This document shows positions 5,826 through 12,804 of a DNA stretch of 12,804 nucleotides, in pieces. The DNA is taken from contig USAD01000048.1 in NCBI GenBank assembly GCA_900552415.1, forward strand, positions 1-12,804, written 5' to 3'. The stretch's first letter is position 1. Each line of letters opens with the position of its first letter. The position numbers were made by a program, and so were the translations under genes. The DNA is from an uncultured Parabacteroides sp. Its GTDB lineage: Bacteria > Bacteroidota > Bacteroidia > Bacteroidales > Tannerellaceae. The notes below the pieces were generated by a model. The model did not search any database. It was not told the DNA's origin and saw only the letters and a program-made list of their open reading frames with translations.

Positions 5826-7226
5826 TTAATCGGGATGTACCCAACGGAACAGGCGCTCCCAGCGGATCTTGCCATCGAACAACGAACGGTCCTTGTCGAT
5901 GGAGAGCCAGATCAGGATCGGCTTGCCCACGATGTGATCCTCGGGCACGAATCCCCACGAGCGACTGTCGGCGCTGTTGTGGCGGTTATCGCCCATCATC
6001 CAATAATAATCATATTTGAAGGTGTAGCTGTCGGCCGGTGTCCCGTTGATGAGGATTTGTCCGTCCGCCTTGACTTCCACCTTATTGTTCTCATAGTTCT
6101 CGATGCAGCGGCGATAGATGGCCATGTTACGCTCGTCGAGCTGGATCGTAGCGCCACGGTTCGGGATCCAGATCGGGCCATAATTGTCGCGAGTCCATCC
6201 GGTATGGTAATTGACCGGATAGGTCGGGCCGCCCAAGGTCTCCGGCTCGATGACGATGTTGGTGACGCTAGGCAATTTGCGGGCGATCTCCAATCCCTTT
6301 TGTGTCAACGGCAGGCGATAGACCGGCTTGAACTGGCCGTTGGCGTCGGGCTTGAAGCCCAGGTACGACAGCAGGTTCTGGAAATAACCGCCACCTGAGG
6401 CGAGCATCCGGTCGTCCTTGCTGACGTCCATCAGCCGGAACTGCTCCTCGGTGATCGGCGAGCCGTTGGTCTCCACGAAATAGTTGAACTGGAGCTTCTT
6501 CGGATTCTTGGCCGGTTTCCCGTTGATATAAACTTGGTTGTCGATGATCTGGAGCGAGTCGCCCGGCATACCGACGCATCGTTTCACGTAGTTCTCCCGT
6601 TTATCGACCGGGCGATACATGACCTCGCCGAAAGTGGTCTTGTCGAGCAGGATCCGCTCGCGGCCATATTCCTCGACGAGCGTGTAGTAGTCCGGATTCT
6701 GTTGCTTGACGGCGATCGTATCGCCTGCCGGGAAGTTGAACACGACAATGTCGTCCCGTTTCACGTGGCCGAGACCCTTTACCCGTTTGTAACCCCATTC
6801 CGGCCAATCGAGATATGACTTGCAATTCAGGATCGGCAACGTGTTTTGTACCAAGGGGAATGAAATCGGGGTATTTGGTACGCGCGGACCATAACTCAGT
6901 TTGCTGACAAAGAGATAATCGCCCACCAGAAGCGATTTCTCGAGTGACGAGCTTGGGATCTGGTAGTTCTGGAAGATGAAAATGTTGATCATGTAGACCG
7001 CTACCAGAGCGAAGACGATATCGTCTACCCAACTCAGGATGTTCTGTACGGTCGGGTTCTTGGATTTCTTCCAGGCGCTCCAGGGAACGAATTTCGTCAA
7101 GTAGATATCAACGATGAGCAGCTCGCCCAGCAACAGCCAGGGATTTTGCATCCAGAGCGTGAACAGCAGGTAGAGCACTGTCGCGATCGAGAACTTGATC
7201 CATTGTTTTCTAGAGAATTTCTTCAT
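5826..7226 (-). CDS. lepB: Signal peptidase I
   Basis: This is the membrane-bound leader peptidase that removes signal peptides from exported proteins, acting on the periplasmic face of the inner membrane. The 466-residue length fits the long Bacteroidetes form. Hydrophobic segments lie near 12-26, 30-48 and 66-85. Box B is I-P-S-S-S-L-E-K-S-L-L-V-G-D (90-103), with nucleophile Ser94 (codon 6945-6947) followed by Leu rather than the usual Met. Box D is Y-V-K-R-C-V-G-M-P-G-D, with general base Lys215 (codon 6582-6584). Box E is M-G-D-N-R-H-N-S-A-D-S-R-S-W-G-F near the C-terminus. A large insertion lies between boxes D and E. The gene starts 18 bp after dapB and is followed after 15 bp by the inactive paralogue. 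Confidence 0.95.
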   Translation of the reverse strand: MKKFSRKQWIKFSIATVLYLLFTLWMQNPWLLLGELLIVDIYLTKFVPWSAWKKSKNPTVQNILSWVDDIVFALVAVYMINIFIFQNYQIPSSSLEKSLLVGDYLFVSKLSYGPRVPNTPISFPLVQNTLPILNCKSYLDWPEWGYKRVKGLGHVKRDDIVVFNFPAGDTIAVKQQNPDYYTLVEEYGRERILLDKTTFGEVMYRPVDKRENYVKRCVGMPGDSLQIIDNQVYINGKPAKNPKKLQFNYFVETNGSPITEEQFRLMDVSKDDRMLASGGGYFQNLLSYLGFKPDANGQFKPVYRLPLTQKGLEIARKLPSVTNIVIEPETLGGPTYPVNYHTGWTRDNYGPIWIPNRGATIQLDERNMAIYRRCIENYENNKVEVKADGQILINGTPADSYTFKYDYYWMMGDNRHNSADSRSWGFVPEDHIVGKPILIWLSIDKDRSLFDGKIRWERLFRWVHPD

Positions 7227-7244
7227 AAGGCTTTTCTGTCGTCA

Positions 7245-7961
7245 TTAAAAGTGGAACAGGTCGCTCATGCCCAGGAATCCCTTCTTGCCGGCGGTGAACT
7301 CGGCAGCCACCACGGCGCCCAGGGCGAATCCCTCACGACTTTTCGCGTCGTGCTTGATGCTGATCGTATCGACAGGCGACTCATAAGTGATCTCATGAAT
7401 ACCCGGCACTTCACCCTCACGGATGGCGTGGATCGGAAGGTCGGTCGGTTGCTCGGCGGTCTCCAGCGTCCAGCGTTCCTTGCGGTCGATGTTCTCGAGG
7501 ATGCCTTCTGCCAAAGTGATGGCAGTGCCGCTCGGAGCGTCGAGCTTATGGATGTGATGCGTCTCGGTGAGGCGTACGTCGTAGTTCGGGAAATTGTTCA
7601 TGATCTTCGCCAGGTACTTGTTGAGGGCAAAGAAGATGTTGACTCCGATACTGAAGTTGGAGGAATAGAAGAAGGTTTGTCCCTCTTGCTCGCATTTCTC
7701 CTTGATCTCGCCGACCCGGTCGAGCCAACCGGTCGTACCCGATACGACGGGAACATGAGCCTCGAAACATTTCAGATAATTGCTTACGGCTGTCGCGGGT
7801 GTGGTGAACTCGATCGCCACGTCGGCGCTCTTGAAAGCCTCCGAGCCGAAATCCTCGGGGTTGTTGATATCGATGATCGAGACGATCTCATGGCCTCTCT
7901 CGCGGGCGATCCGTTCGATCGTCTTGCCCATTTTTCCGTATCCGATTAACGCTATTTTCAT
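7245..7961 (-). CDS. dapB: 4-hydroxy-tetrahydrodipicolinate reductase
   Basis: The enzyme reduces the dehydrated form of 4-hydroxy-tetrahydrodipicolinate with NAD(P)H in the diaminopimelate/lysine pathway, which supplies lysine and a peptidoglycan building block. The 238-residue length is slightly short of the ~270 of E. coli but usual for Bacteroidetes. The nucleotide-binding loop is G-Y-G-K-M-G-K at 7-13. S-G-T-T-G-W at 74-79 lies in the cofactor/substrate region. The substrate signature is E-T-H-H-I-H-K-L-D-A-P-S-G-T-A at 133-147, with the catalytic His pair at 135-136 and Lys139. No signal peptide is present, so it acts in the cytoplasm. It is the first gene of a leftward operon with lepB, the pseudo-peptidase and the WbqC-family gene. 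Confidence 0.96.
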   Translation of the reverse strand: MKIALIGYGKMGKTIERIARERGHEIVSIIDINNPEDFGSEAFKSADVAIEFTTPATAVSNYLKCFEAHVPVVSGTTGWLDRVGEIKEKCEQEGQTFFYSSNFSIGVNIFFALNKYLAKIMNNFPNYDVRLTETHHIHKLDAPSGTAITLAEGILENIDRKERWTLETAEQPTDLPIHAIREGEVPGIHEITYESPVDTISIKHDAKSREGFALGAVVAAEFTAGKKGFLGMSDLFHF

Positions 7962-7982
7962 ACTTTATTCCTTTTAATTATT

Positions 7983-7998
7983 CCGGCGTTGGAGCCGG
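7983..7998 (-). other. Small hairpin in the dapB leader
   Basis: CCGGC and GCCGG form a 5-bp GC-only stem around a six-base loop, 21 nt upstream of the dapB start codon. There is no adjacent T-run in the dapB direction, so it is not a convincing terminator. It may only shape the 5' leader. Confidence 0.3.
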
Positions 7999-8017
7999 AT
8001 GGTTGATTCTTTACTCG

Positions 8018-8025
8018 CGAAGATA
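8018..8025 (-). promoter_or_regulatory. Possible -7 element for the dapB operon
   Basis: On the minus strand this reads TATCTTCG, one mismatch from the Bacteroidales -7 consensus TAnnTTTG. It lies 57 nt before the dapB ATG. No good TTTG -33 element is present at the expected 19-21 nt spacing, so support is weak. Confidence 0.3.
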
Positions 8026-8067
8026 CGGATTTTCTGCTAACAATGGGGAATGTTCGGGAAATAGGCT

Positions 8068-8075
8068 TATCTTTG
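8068..8075 (+). promoter_or_regulatory. Probable -7 promoter element for the DUF2851 gene
   Basis: TATCTTTG matches the Bacteroidales TAnnTTTG -7 element exactly and ends 27 nt before the ATG at 8102, predicting a short leader. The -33 region lacks an obvious TTTG. The same spacing is seen before the Ig-like lipoprotein gene, which supports both calls. Confidence 0.5.
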
Positions 8076-8101
8076 GACATCGGAATCTTAACTCTTGAAA
8101 A

Positions 8102-9388
8102 ATGGAACGTTTACTGCACTATGTCTGGAAATACCGGCTTTTTGGGGCGACGCCTTTGAGGACAACGGATGGCCTGCCGGTTGAGGTGATTGATCCCGGC
8201 TTGCCGAATGGCGATGCCGGTCCTGATTTTTTCAACGCTAAATTACGTATTGGTACGACCATGTGGGCCGGAAGCGTGGAGATCCACGAGAAGGCTTCCG
8301 ATTGGTTCGCGCACCATCATGAGACGGACAGGGCTTACGACTCGGTGATCCTGCATGTCGTGGGCGAGGCCGACGTGACTGTCGGACGCCCGGATGGAGA
8401 ATTGATCCCGCAAATGATCCTGAAGGTCCCGGAGTTGTTGACCCGCGAGGTGGATTGGCTTTTGTCGCGTGACGGGCCGTTGCCTTGCGCCTCCAGCCTG
8501 AGCCTGCTTGATGGGACGATGATACGCTCTTGGCTGGATGCCCTGCTGTGTGAACGGCTGGAGCGTAAGGTCGGCGATATTTTCATGCTTCTGGATCAGT
8601 ACAATGAGGATTGGAATGAGGTGTTCTATATCCTGCTTTGCCGCAATTTCGGGTTCGGCATCAACAGTGATGTCTTCGAGCGGCTGGCCCGGAGCCTGCC
8701 GCTGCGCTTTATCCGTAAGCAACGGGCGAGTCATTCGCAGGTCGAGGCGCTCTTTTTCGGGCAGGCCGGCCTGCTCGAGGAGACGGAAGGTGACCATTAT
8801 TATCAGCTGTTGCGGCGAGAATACGCGTTCTTGAGGCATAAGTTTGACCTGAAGCCTTTGGAACCGCACCTGTTCAAGCGGTTGAGGACACGGCCGAATA
8901 ATTTCCCTTCGGTCAAGCTGGCCCAACTGGCCGCCTTGTGGACACGCTACGATACGCTTTTCTCCGTCTTGCTGGAGGCCCGGAGTGTCGGCGAGATCAA
9001 ACGGAGTCTTCGGGTGGAACCTTCCGATTATTGGCTGACGCATTACCATTTTGGGCGTCTCTCGTCCAAACGTGAGAAGGTGATCAGTGACCGGGCGTTG
9101 ACACTTTTCCTTATTAATACGGTGGTCCCGATCTTTTTCGCCTACGGAACCCGTCGCAAACGGCCGGAATATGACGAGCGGGCATTGAGTATCCTCGAGC
9201 GTTTACCTCCTGAGGATAATTATATTGTTTCTGAGTTTACGCGGGCAGGTATTCAGGTCCGTGACGCGAGCGACACGCAAGCCTTGATCCAATTGCGCAA
9301 GGCCTATTGCGATACGAGAAAATGCCTTTATTGTCGTTTTGGTCACCAATTGTTGCGACGGACGTTACCCAATAAAGCTGAAGATTGA
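8102..9388 (+). CDS. DUF2851 family protein
   Basis: The 428-residue protein matches the Bacteroidetes DUF2851 family (function unknown). It starts M-E-R-L-L-H-Y-V-W-K, a common start for this family. The conserved N-terminal core has G-D-A-G-P-D-F-x-N-A-K (37-47), W-A-G-S-V-E-I-H (55-62) and S-D-W-x-x-H-x-H (66-73), followed by a V-I-L-H-V-V strand. The PD...ExH spacing loosely recalls a nuclease-type PD-(D/E)xK core, but the expected Lys is His, so no activity is assigned. The C-terminus carries Cys403, Cys408 and Cys411 in a C-x4-C-x2-C pattern that could bind a metal. No signal peptide or membrane helix is seen, so it is probably cytoplasmic. It is transcribed divergently from dapB. Confidence 0.88.
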   Translation: MERLLHYVWKYRLFGATPLRTTDGLPVEVIDPGLPNGDAGPDFFNAKLRIGTTMWAGSVEIHEKASDWFAHHHETDRAYDSVILHVVGEADVTVGRPDGELIPQMILKVPELLTREVDWLLSRDGPLPCASSLSLLDGTMIRSWLDALLCERLERKVGDIFMLLDQYNEDWNEVFYILLCRNFGFGINSDVFERLARSLPLRFIRKQRASHSQVEALFFGQAGLLEETEGDHYYQLLRREYAFLRHKFDLKPLEPHLFKRLRTRPNNFPSVKLAQLAALWTRYDTLFSVLLEARSVGEIKRSLRVEPSDYWLTHYHFGRLSSKREKVISDRALTLFLINTVVPIFFAYGTRRKRPEYDERALSILERLPPEDNYIVSEFTRAGIQVRDASDTQALIQLRKAYCDTRKCLYCRFGHQLLRRTLPNKAED

Positions 9389-9413
9389 TTAATTTCGGAT
9401 GGATCAGCCTATG

Positions 9414-9438
9414 AGCCAAGAGATTTTTGGCTATTTTT
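9414..9438 (+). terminator. Possible intrinsic terminator after the DUF2851 gene
   Basis: AGCCAA (9414-9419) and TTGGCT (9427-9432) form a 6-bp stem with a seven-base loop, followed by ATTTTT. The stem is short, so it may be weak. It overlaps the -7 element proposed for the next gene. Confidence 0.45.
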
Positions 9439-9439
9439 G
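9432..9439 (+). promoter_or_regulatory. Probable -7 promoter element for the Ig-like lipoprotein gene
   Basis: TATTTTTG matches TAnnTTTG exactly and ends 28 nt before the ATG at 9467, almost the same distance as the element before the DUF2851 gene. No TTTG is present at the ideal -33 distance. The element shares bases with the T-run of the preceding terminator-like hairpin. Confidence 0.45.
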
Positions 9440-9466
9440 TCGGCGATTTGCAGATGGCTTTTATTC

Positions 9467-11380
9467 ATGAGGATACGTTATTCTAAATATTGGTGGCTCG
9501 CGGTGGCGGTGGTGTTCATCTCGCTTTCCTATTCGTGCGCGAATATGGCCTCGCCAAACGGTGGCCCTTATGATGAGGCACCGCCCAAATTCGTGAGCAG
9601 TACGCCTGTTCCCAATCAATTGAATTATAAAGGTAAGAAAGTCGAGATCCTGTTTGATGAACTGATCAAGGTTGATAATCCTTTGGAGAACGTGGTGGTG
9701 ACGCCGCCACAGAAATCACAGCCGGTAGTACAGACGAACGGTCGTCGGGTCACGGTTGAGCTGGAAGATTCCTTGTTGGAGAACACGACCTATACGATCG
9801 ATTTCACCAATTCCATTTCCGACAATAATGAGGGAAACGTATTCCAGAATTTCTCGTTTGCCTTCTCGACAGGCCCGACGATCGACTCCTTGGAGGTGTC
9901 GGGTGTTGTGTTGAACGCCGAGAACCTGGAGCCAATGCCGGGAATCACGATCGGTATCCATACGAATCTCGAGGATTCCGCTTTCTTGAAGATTCCTTTC
10001 GTGCGTACTTCGCGCACCAACGACCGGGGTGAGTTCACGATTCGTAATATCGCGACGGGCACTTACCGGATCTACGCGTTGAATGACGCGCTGCGCAGTT
10101 ATATGCATAACCAGCCAGGACAGGAGATCGCTTATGCCGACTCGCTGGTTGTCCCGACGTTCGAGTTCTCGACTCGTCAGGATACGATCTGGAAGGATAC
10201 GCTGACGATCGATACGATCAAGACGGTCAATTATACTCATTTCATGCCGGATAATATCGTGCTGCGCCTGTTCAAGGAGAAGTTCGACCGGCAATATATG
10301 TTACGTCCGGAGCGACCGACCGACCGGATGCTCGTGGTCCGTTTCAATGCGCCTTTGGATACGTTGCCCGAGCTGACTCCGGTTAATTTTGAGCCGATGG
10401 ATAGCGCCTGGTATTTCGTTCAGCGCCTGGAGGAGAACAGGGCGGCCAATCTTTGGTTGATCGACTCGACCGTCTGGAAACAGGATACCTTGCGTTTCTC
10501 GATGACCTATCCAAAGAGTGACTCGTTGAATATTTTAAGGCCACAGACCGATACGCTTCAATTCCTGGCGCCACGCAAGCGGGGCGAGGAGAAAAAGAAG
10601 AAGAGGAAAGAGGATGAGCCGGAACCTATTGAGTTCCTGGGGATGAGTGTCACGAATACTTCGGGCTCGATCAACCTGTTCGACACGGTGGCGGTTACCT
10701 TTGCTGAGCCGGTCCTTGAGTTGGACTCTTCCCGTTTCAGGCTTGAGCGGATGATCGATTCCGTTTGGGTATTGACCGATTTCCGTTTCTTCCCGGATAC
10801 GGCCAATTCCTTGAATTTCTATATTATGCGGGATTGGAAATATGGAGAGAATTATCGGTTGACAATTGATTCGGCGACGATTTATAGCGCTTATGGGAAA
10901 TGGAACGATTTCTTTGCGGGCGACTTCTCGATCAAGAAAGCGGAAGAATATGGCCACCTGTATATCAATACGCCAGGCGTGGAAGGACCCGCTTTCGTCG
11001 AATTGTTGAACAGCAGTGATACGCCGGTACGGCGTGTCCCGGTCAAGGATGGCGGCGCATTGTTCATGGACCTGAAGCCGGATAAGTATTATGCCCGTAT
11101 GATACTCGATACGAATGGAAACGGCCGGTGGGATACGGGTGATTACACGGCCAAGCGACAGCCCGAGGAGGTGTTCTATTGCCCGAAGATGTTTAACATC
11201 ATGCAAAACTGGGAGGTCGAGGAGACTTGGGACATCAAGGCCTTGCCATTGAAACGGCAAAAGCCGATGGACATCACCAAGAACAAGCCGAAAGAGATTA
11301 CGAAACCAAAAAGGGATTATCGGAATGAGGGCAAGTCTAGTAACAGCAGTTCGAATTCAATGCGTGGCCTCTCGTTCTAG
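9467..11380 (+). CDS. SbsA-type Ig-like domain lipoprotein
   Basis: The start is placed at the ATG at 9467 (637 aa) because the alternative at 9437 is a TTG inside the promoter/terminator segment. The N-terminus is a lipoprotein signal: basic residues, a W-W-L-A-V-A-V-V-F-I core, and S-Y-S-C with Cys24, then a G-G-P-x-D-E-x-P-P start typical of these exported proteins. An SbsA-like bacterial Ig domain (Big_5 type) spans about 36-137. A carboxypeptidase-regulatory-like beta-sandwich follows (about 143-213), with N-D-R-G-E-F-T-I-R-N-I-A-T-G-T-Y-R. A lysine/glutamate-rich patch lies near 372-388. A D-T-N-G-N-G-R-W-D-T-G-D loop near 548 resembles a calcium-binding loop. The C-terminus is basic, then Ser/Asn-rich. 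It is probably an outer-membrane-anchored structural or adhesion protein; its exact role is unknown. Its 3' end overlaps the next gene by 56 bp. Confidence 0.85.
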   Translation: MRIRYSKYWWLAVAVVFISLSYSCANMASPNGGPYDEAPPKFVSSTPVPNQLNYKGKKVEILFDELIKVDNPLENVVVTPPQKSQPVVQTNGRRVTVELEDSLLENTTYTIDFTNSISDNNEGNVFQNFSFAFSTGPTIDSLEVSGVVLNAENLEPMPGITIGIHTNLEDSAFLKIPFVRTSRTNDRGEFTIRNIATGTYRIYALNDALRSYMHNQPGQEIAYADSLVVPTFEFSTRQDTIWKDTLTIDTIKTVNYTHFMPDNIVLRLFKEKFDRQYMLRPERPTDRMLVVRFNAPLDTLPELTPVNFEPMDSAWYFVQRLEENRAANLWLIDSTVWKQDTLRFSMTYPKSDSLNILRPQTDTLQFLAPRKRGEEKKKKRKEDEPEPIEFLGMSVTNTSGSINLFDTVAVTFAEPVLELDSSRFRLERMIDSVWVLTDFRFFPDTANSLNFYIMRDWKYGENYRLTIDSATIYSAYGKWNDFFAGDFSIKKAEEYGHLYINTPGVEGPAFVELLNSSDTPVRRVPVKDGGALFMDLKPDKYYARMILDTNGNGRWDTGDYTAKRQPEEVFYCPKMFNIMQNWEVEETWDIKALPLKRQKPMDITKNKPKEITKPKRDYRNEGKSSNSSSNSMRGLSF

Positions 11381-12188
11381 CTTCTTGCTTGGGCTTTTGG
11401 CCTTTTGCCTGTCTGTTATCCCGGTTCGGGCGGAGGAGTTGCCTCTGTATGACGGGGAGCGAGTCAGCTATGACCTTTATTTCAAGTGGGGCGTATTGAT
11501 GCCACGGGCAGGAACGGCCTATTTTGATATGCGAACGGCCACGTGGGAAGGCAAGAATGCTTGGCATTATCGTCTCCTGTTCCATACGACAGGAATGATC
11601 GATCGCTTTTTCCCGATGCGTGATACGTTGAATACCTATCTGGATGGGGCGGATGCCCGAGTGCTCTTTAGCTCGAAACGTACGGATGAGGGTGATTATT
11701 ATTTGATTGACGATTTGCGTTTCCGTTACGACAAGCCGGGCGAGGTGGCGGCCCATTCTTTGCGTACGCATTGGGAGCAGGTAAAAGTGGATACCACCTT
11801 GACCGCCGAGGGATTGGCCTTCGACATGCTGGGTGGCGCGTTTTATCTCCGCTCGCTCGACTGGGAACGGATGACGTTGGGACAGGTTTATCCCTTTTGT
11901 ATCTTTATTGGCCGGGATGTCGTGAAGGCCCAGTTCCGTTATACGGGTCAGCAGGTGGTGACTCGGGGCGACTTGCGATATCGTACACGCCATTTCTATA
12001 TTGACATCTTCGATGAGGCTTTTACCCAAGCGAAAGAGGCGGCCGAAGTCTGGATGGGCGACGATGAGAATCGCCTCCCGATCCGTGTTCGGGCCAAGCT
12101 CAAGATCGGGGCGGCCGAAGTTTATCTCCGTGAGGCCGAGCGGACGCGTTATCCTCTTCGCTGCCGGGTGGTGGTCCCCCAGAAATGA
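11325..12188 (+). CDS. DUF3108 family exported protein
   Basis: The 287-residue protein matches the DUF3108 family: Y-D-G-E-R-V-S-Y-D-L-Y-F-K-W-G after the signal peptide, then A-G-T-A-Y-F-D-M, H-Y-R-L-L-F-H-T-T-G, and R-D-T-L-N-T-Y-L-D. A hydrophobic core at 20-32 and a V-R-A|E-E cleavage site at 36/37 indicate export, probably to the periplasm. Family function is unknown. The only ATG (11325) lies inside the preceding Ig-like gene, a 56-bp overlap in a different frame. A GTG at 11364 gives a more ordinary signal peptide and a 17-bp overlap, so the start is uncertain. The overlap implies co-transcription with the Ig-like lipoprotein gene. The 3' end is only 5 bp from the stop of the convergent thioesterase gene. 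Confidence 0.85.
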   Translation: MRASLVTAVRIQCVASRSSFLLGLLAFCLSVIPVRAEELPLYDGERVSYDLYFKWGVLMPRAGTAYFDMRTATWEGKNAWHYRLLFHTTGMIDRFFPMRDTLNTYLDGADARVLFSSKRTDEGDYYLIDDLRFRYDKPGEVAAHSLRTHWEQVKVDTTLTAEGLAFDMLGGAFYLRSLDWERMTLGQVYPFCIFIGRDVVKAQFRYTGQQVVTRGDLRYRTRHFYIDIFDEAFTQAKEAAEVWMGDDENRLPIRVRAKLKIGAAEVYLREAERTRYPLRCRVVVPQK

Positions 12189-12193
12189 CGCGC

Positions 12194-12601
12194 TTACTGG
12201 ATGGGCTCGAAAGGCAATACGGTCTCTTTACGATAGCCGGTGCCGTTGAAGGTCGCGATCAGCTCGCCGGCCTCGTTCGTCACGCGGACCTCGCAATTGG
12301 CCAGCCGCTTATGGCTGAACGCCTCGCGTGCCTCGGCATAAAGGAAGCCCTTGCTCTCCGACTTGAAGAAATTGATGCTCGACGTGATGGAGAAGGTCAG
12401 GCGAGCATGACTGTTGGTCGCCGCCGCGAAAGCCAAATCCGCTAACGTGAAGATGGCGCCGCCTTGGCATACGCCACCGCCGTTCAGATGTTCGGGCCGG
12501 ATTTCCATACGTGCTCGTGCGTAACCGTTGCCCACTTCCAGAAGCTCGACACCGGCCATGATGGCGAATTTATCGCCTTGAAGAAATTCTTGAATGGTCA
12601 T
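12194..12601 (-). CDS. PaaI family hotdog-fold thioesterase
   Basis: The 135-residue protein has the length of a single-domain 4HBT/PaaI acyl-CoA thioesterase, which hydrolyses acyl-CoA esters in the cytoplasm as an oligomer. The diagnostic segment H-L-N-G-G-G-V-C-Q-G-G-A-I-F-T-L-A-D at 38-55 contains the active-site region. Asp55 is the expected catalytic acid. The usual His of the HGG motif is Gln here (Q-G-G). F-N-G-T-G-Y-R-K near the end is the final strand. The substrate cannot be told from sequence. The gene follows an A-rich leader and converges on the DUF3108 gene. Confidence 0.88.
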   Translation of the reverse strand: MTIQEFLQGDKFAIMAGVELLEVGNGYARARMEIRPEHLNGGGVCQGGAIFTLADLAFAAATNSHARLTFSITSSINFFKSESKGFLYAEAREAFSHKRLANCEVRVTNEAGELIATFNGTGYRKETVLPFEPIQ

Positions 12602-12699
12602 AATGGTTTGTTTTTGATTGTTTGTTGGTCGCCGCCGCCCGCGGACCGCTGCTTGCGCCTGGCCACTCGGGTCGGGTAACCCGTCGCGATATTCGTCAT
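12598..12699 (-). CDS. Possible 33-residue basic ORF coupled to the thioesterase start
   Basis: An ATG at 12697-12699 opens a 33-codon frame whose TGA overlaps the thioesterase ATG as ATGA, the geometry of translational coupling. The product begins M-T-N-I-A-T-G-Y-P-T-R-V and is very basic (R-V-A-R-R-K-Q-R). No family is recognised. There is no convincing ribosome binding site, and the nearest -7-like sequence (TATCTCTA) is a poor match only a few bases upstream, so it may not be translated. The ATGA overlap could be chance. Confidence 0.2.
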   Translation of the reverse strand: MTNIATGYPTRVARRKQRSAGGGDQQTIKNKPL

Positions 12700-12749
12700 A
12701 ATTTTAGAGATACGCAAGTGTTTTCCCTTTTTCCGCTTTCTACCGGCCC

Positions 12750-12804
12750 AGATCTTTTTCTCCCCTCCGAAGGGGTTCGGCGATCAGGAAAAGATCTTTT
12801 TCTC
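12750..12804. repeat. 13-bp direct repeat at 42-bp spacing, cut by the window edge
   Basis: AGATCTTTTTCTC occurs at 12750-12762 and at 12792-12804. Between the copies lies a small hairpin (CCCCT, loop CCGA, AGGGG at 12762-12775). The second copy overlaps a 12-bp palindrome, AAAAGATCTTTT, at 12789-12800. The 42-bp spacing is the same as a unit of the left-end minisatellite, although the sequence is unrelated. It may be the first unit of a tandem array continuing to the right, or a terminator-like intergenic segment. Confidence 0.5.

Noticed and set aside
9437..9466. TTG start extending the Ig-like lipoprotein by ten residues
   Set aside because: It lies in the predicted -7 element and would put a non-basic extension before an otherwise normal lipoprotein signal peptide starting at 9467.

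Overview
The window looks like a chromosomal segment of a Bacteroidales bacterium, perhaps a GC-richer relative of Parabacteroides or Tannerella; the genus is only a guess. The evidence is family content: DUF6261, six-bladed beta-propeller lipoproteins, the C-terminal HTH of Bacteroidales signalling proteins, the long Bacteroidetes form of LepB, WbqC, DUF2851 and an SbsA-type Ig-like lipoprotein. Genes start after A/T-rich leaders without clear Shine-Dalgarno sequences, and two starts have a TAnnTTTG -7 element 27-28 nt upstream.

Left part (1-4290, + strand, accessory in character). A 41/42-bp minisatellite of seven full units plus a partial one fills 1-316 and stops about 33 bp before a DUF6261 gene (350-1183) with an acidic Pro/Gly/Asp tail. 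Next come a six-bladed beta-propeller lipoprotein (1317-2501), a hairpin and 22-bp-repeat intergenic segment (2527-2612), a stand-alone 133-aa protein resembling only the C-terminal HTH region of large Bacteroidales regulators (2676-3077), and, 19 bp further on, a second beta-propeller lipoprotein (3097-4290). Sampled base composition differs between these genes, which suggests they do not share one history.

Middle part (4299-7961, - strand, housekeeping operon). Reading leftwards: dapB (lysine/diaminopimelate synthesis), lepB (signal peptidase I, Ser94/Lys215 present), a second signal-peptidase-like gene, and a WbqC-family gene, with 15-24 bp between genes. The second signal-peptidase-like protein keeps the S26 fold motifs but has Ala in place of the nucleophilic Ser and Ser in place of the general-base Lys. 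It is therefore a predicted pseudo-peptidase next to the active enzyme. This is the most interesting observation in the window.

Right part (8102-12804). A divergent intergenic region separates dapB from a DUF2851 gene (8102-9388). An Ig-like lipoprotein (9467-11380) and an overlapping DUF3108 exported protein (11325-12188) follow on the + strand. A PaaI-type hotdog thioesterase (12194-12601) converges on them from the - strand. A possible 33-codon ORF overlaps the thioesterase start by ATGA, and the extreme right edge shows a 13-bp direct repeat at 42-bp spacing, which may be the beginning of another minisatellite. No rRNA, tRNA, CRISPR array, insertion sequence or phage gene was recognised.
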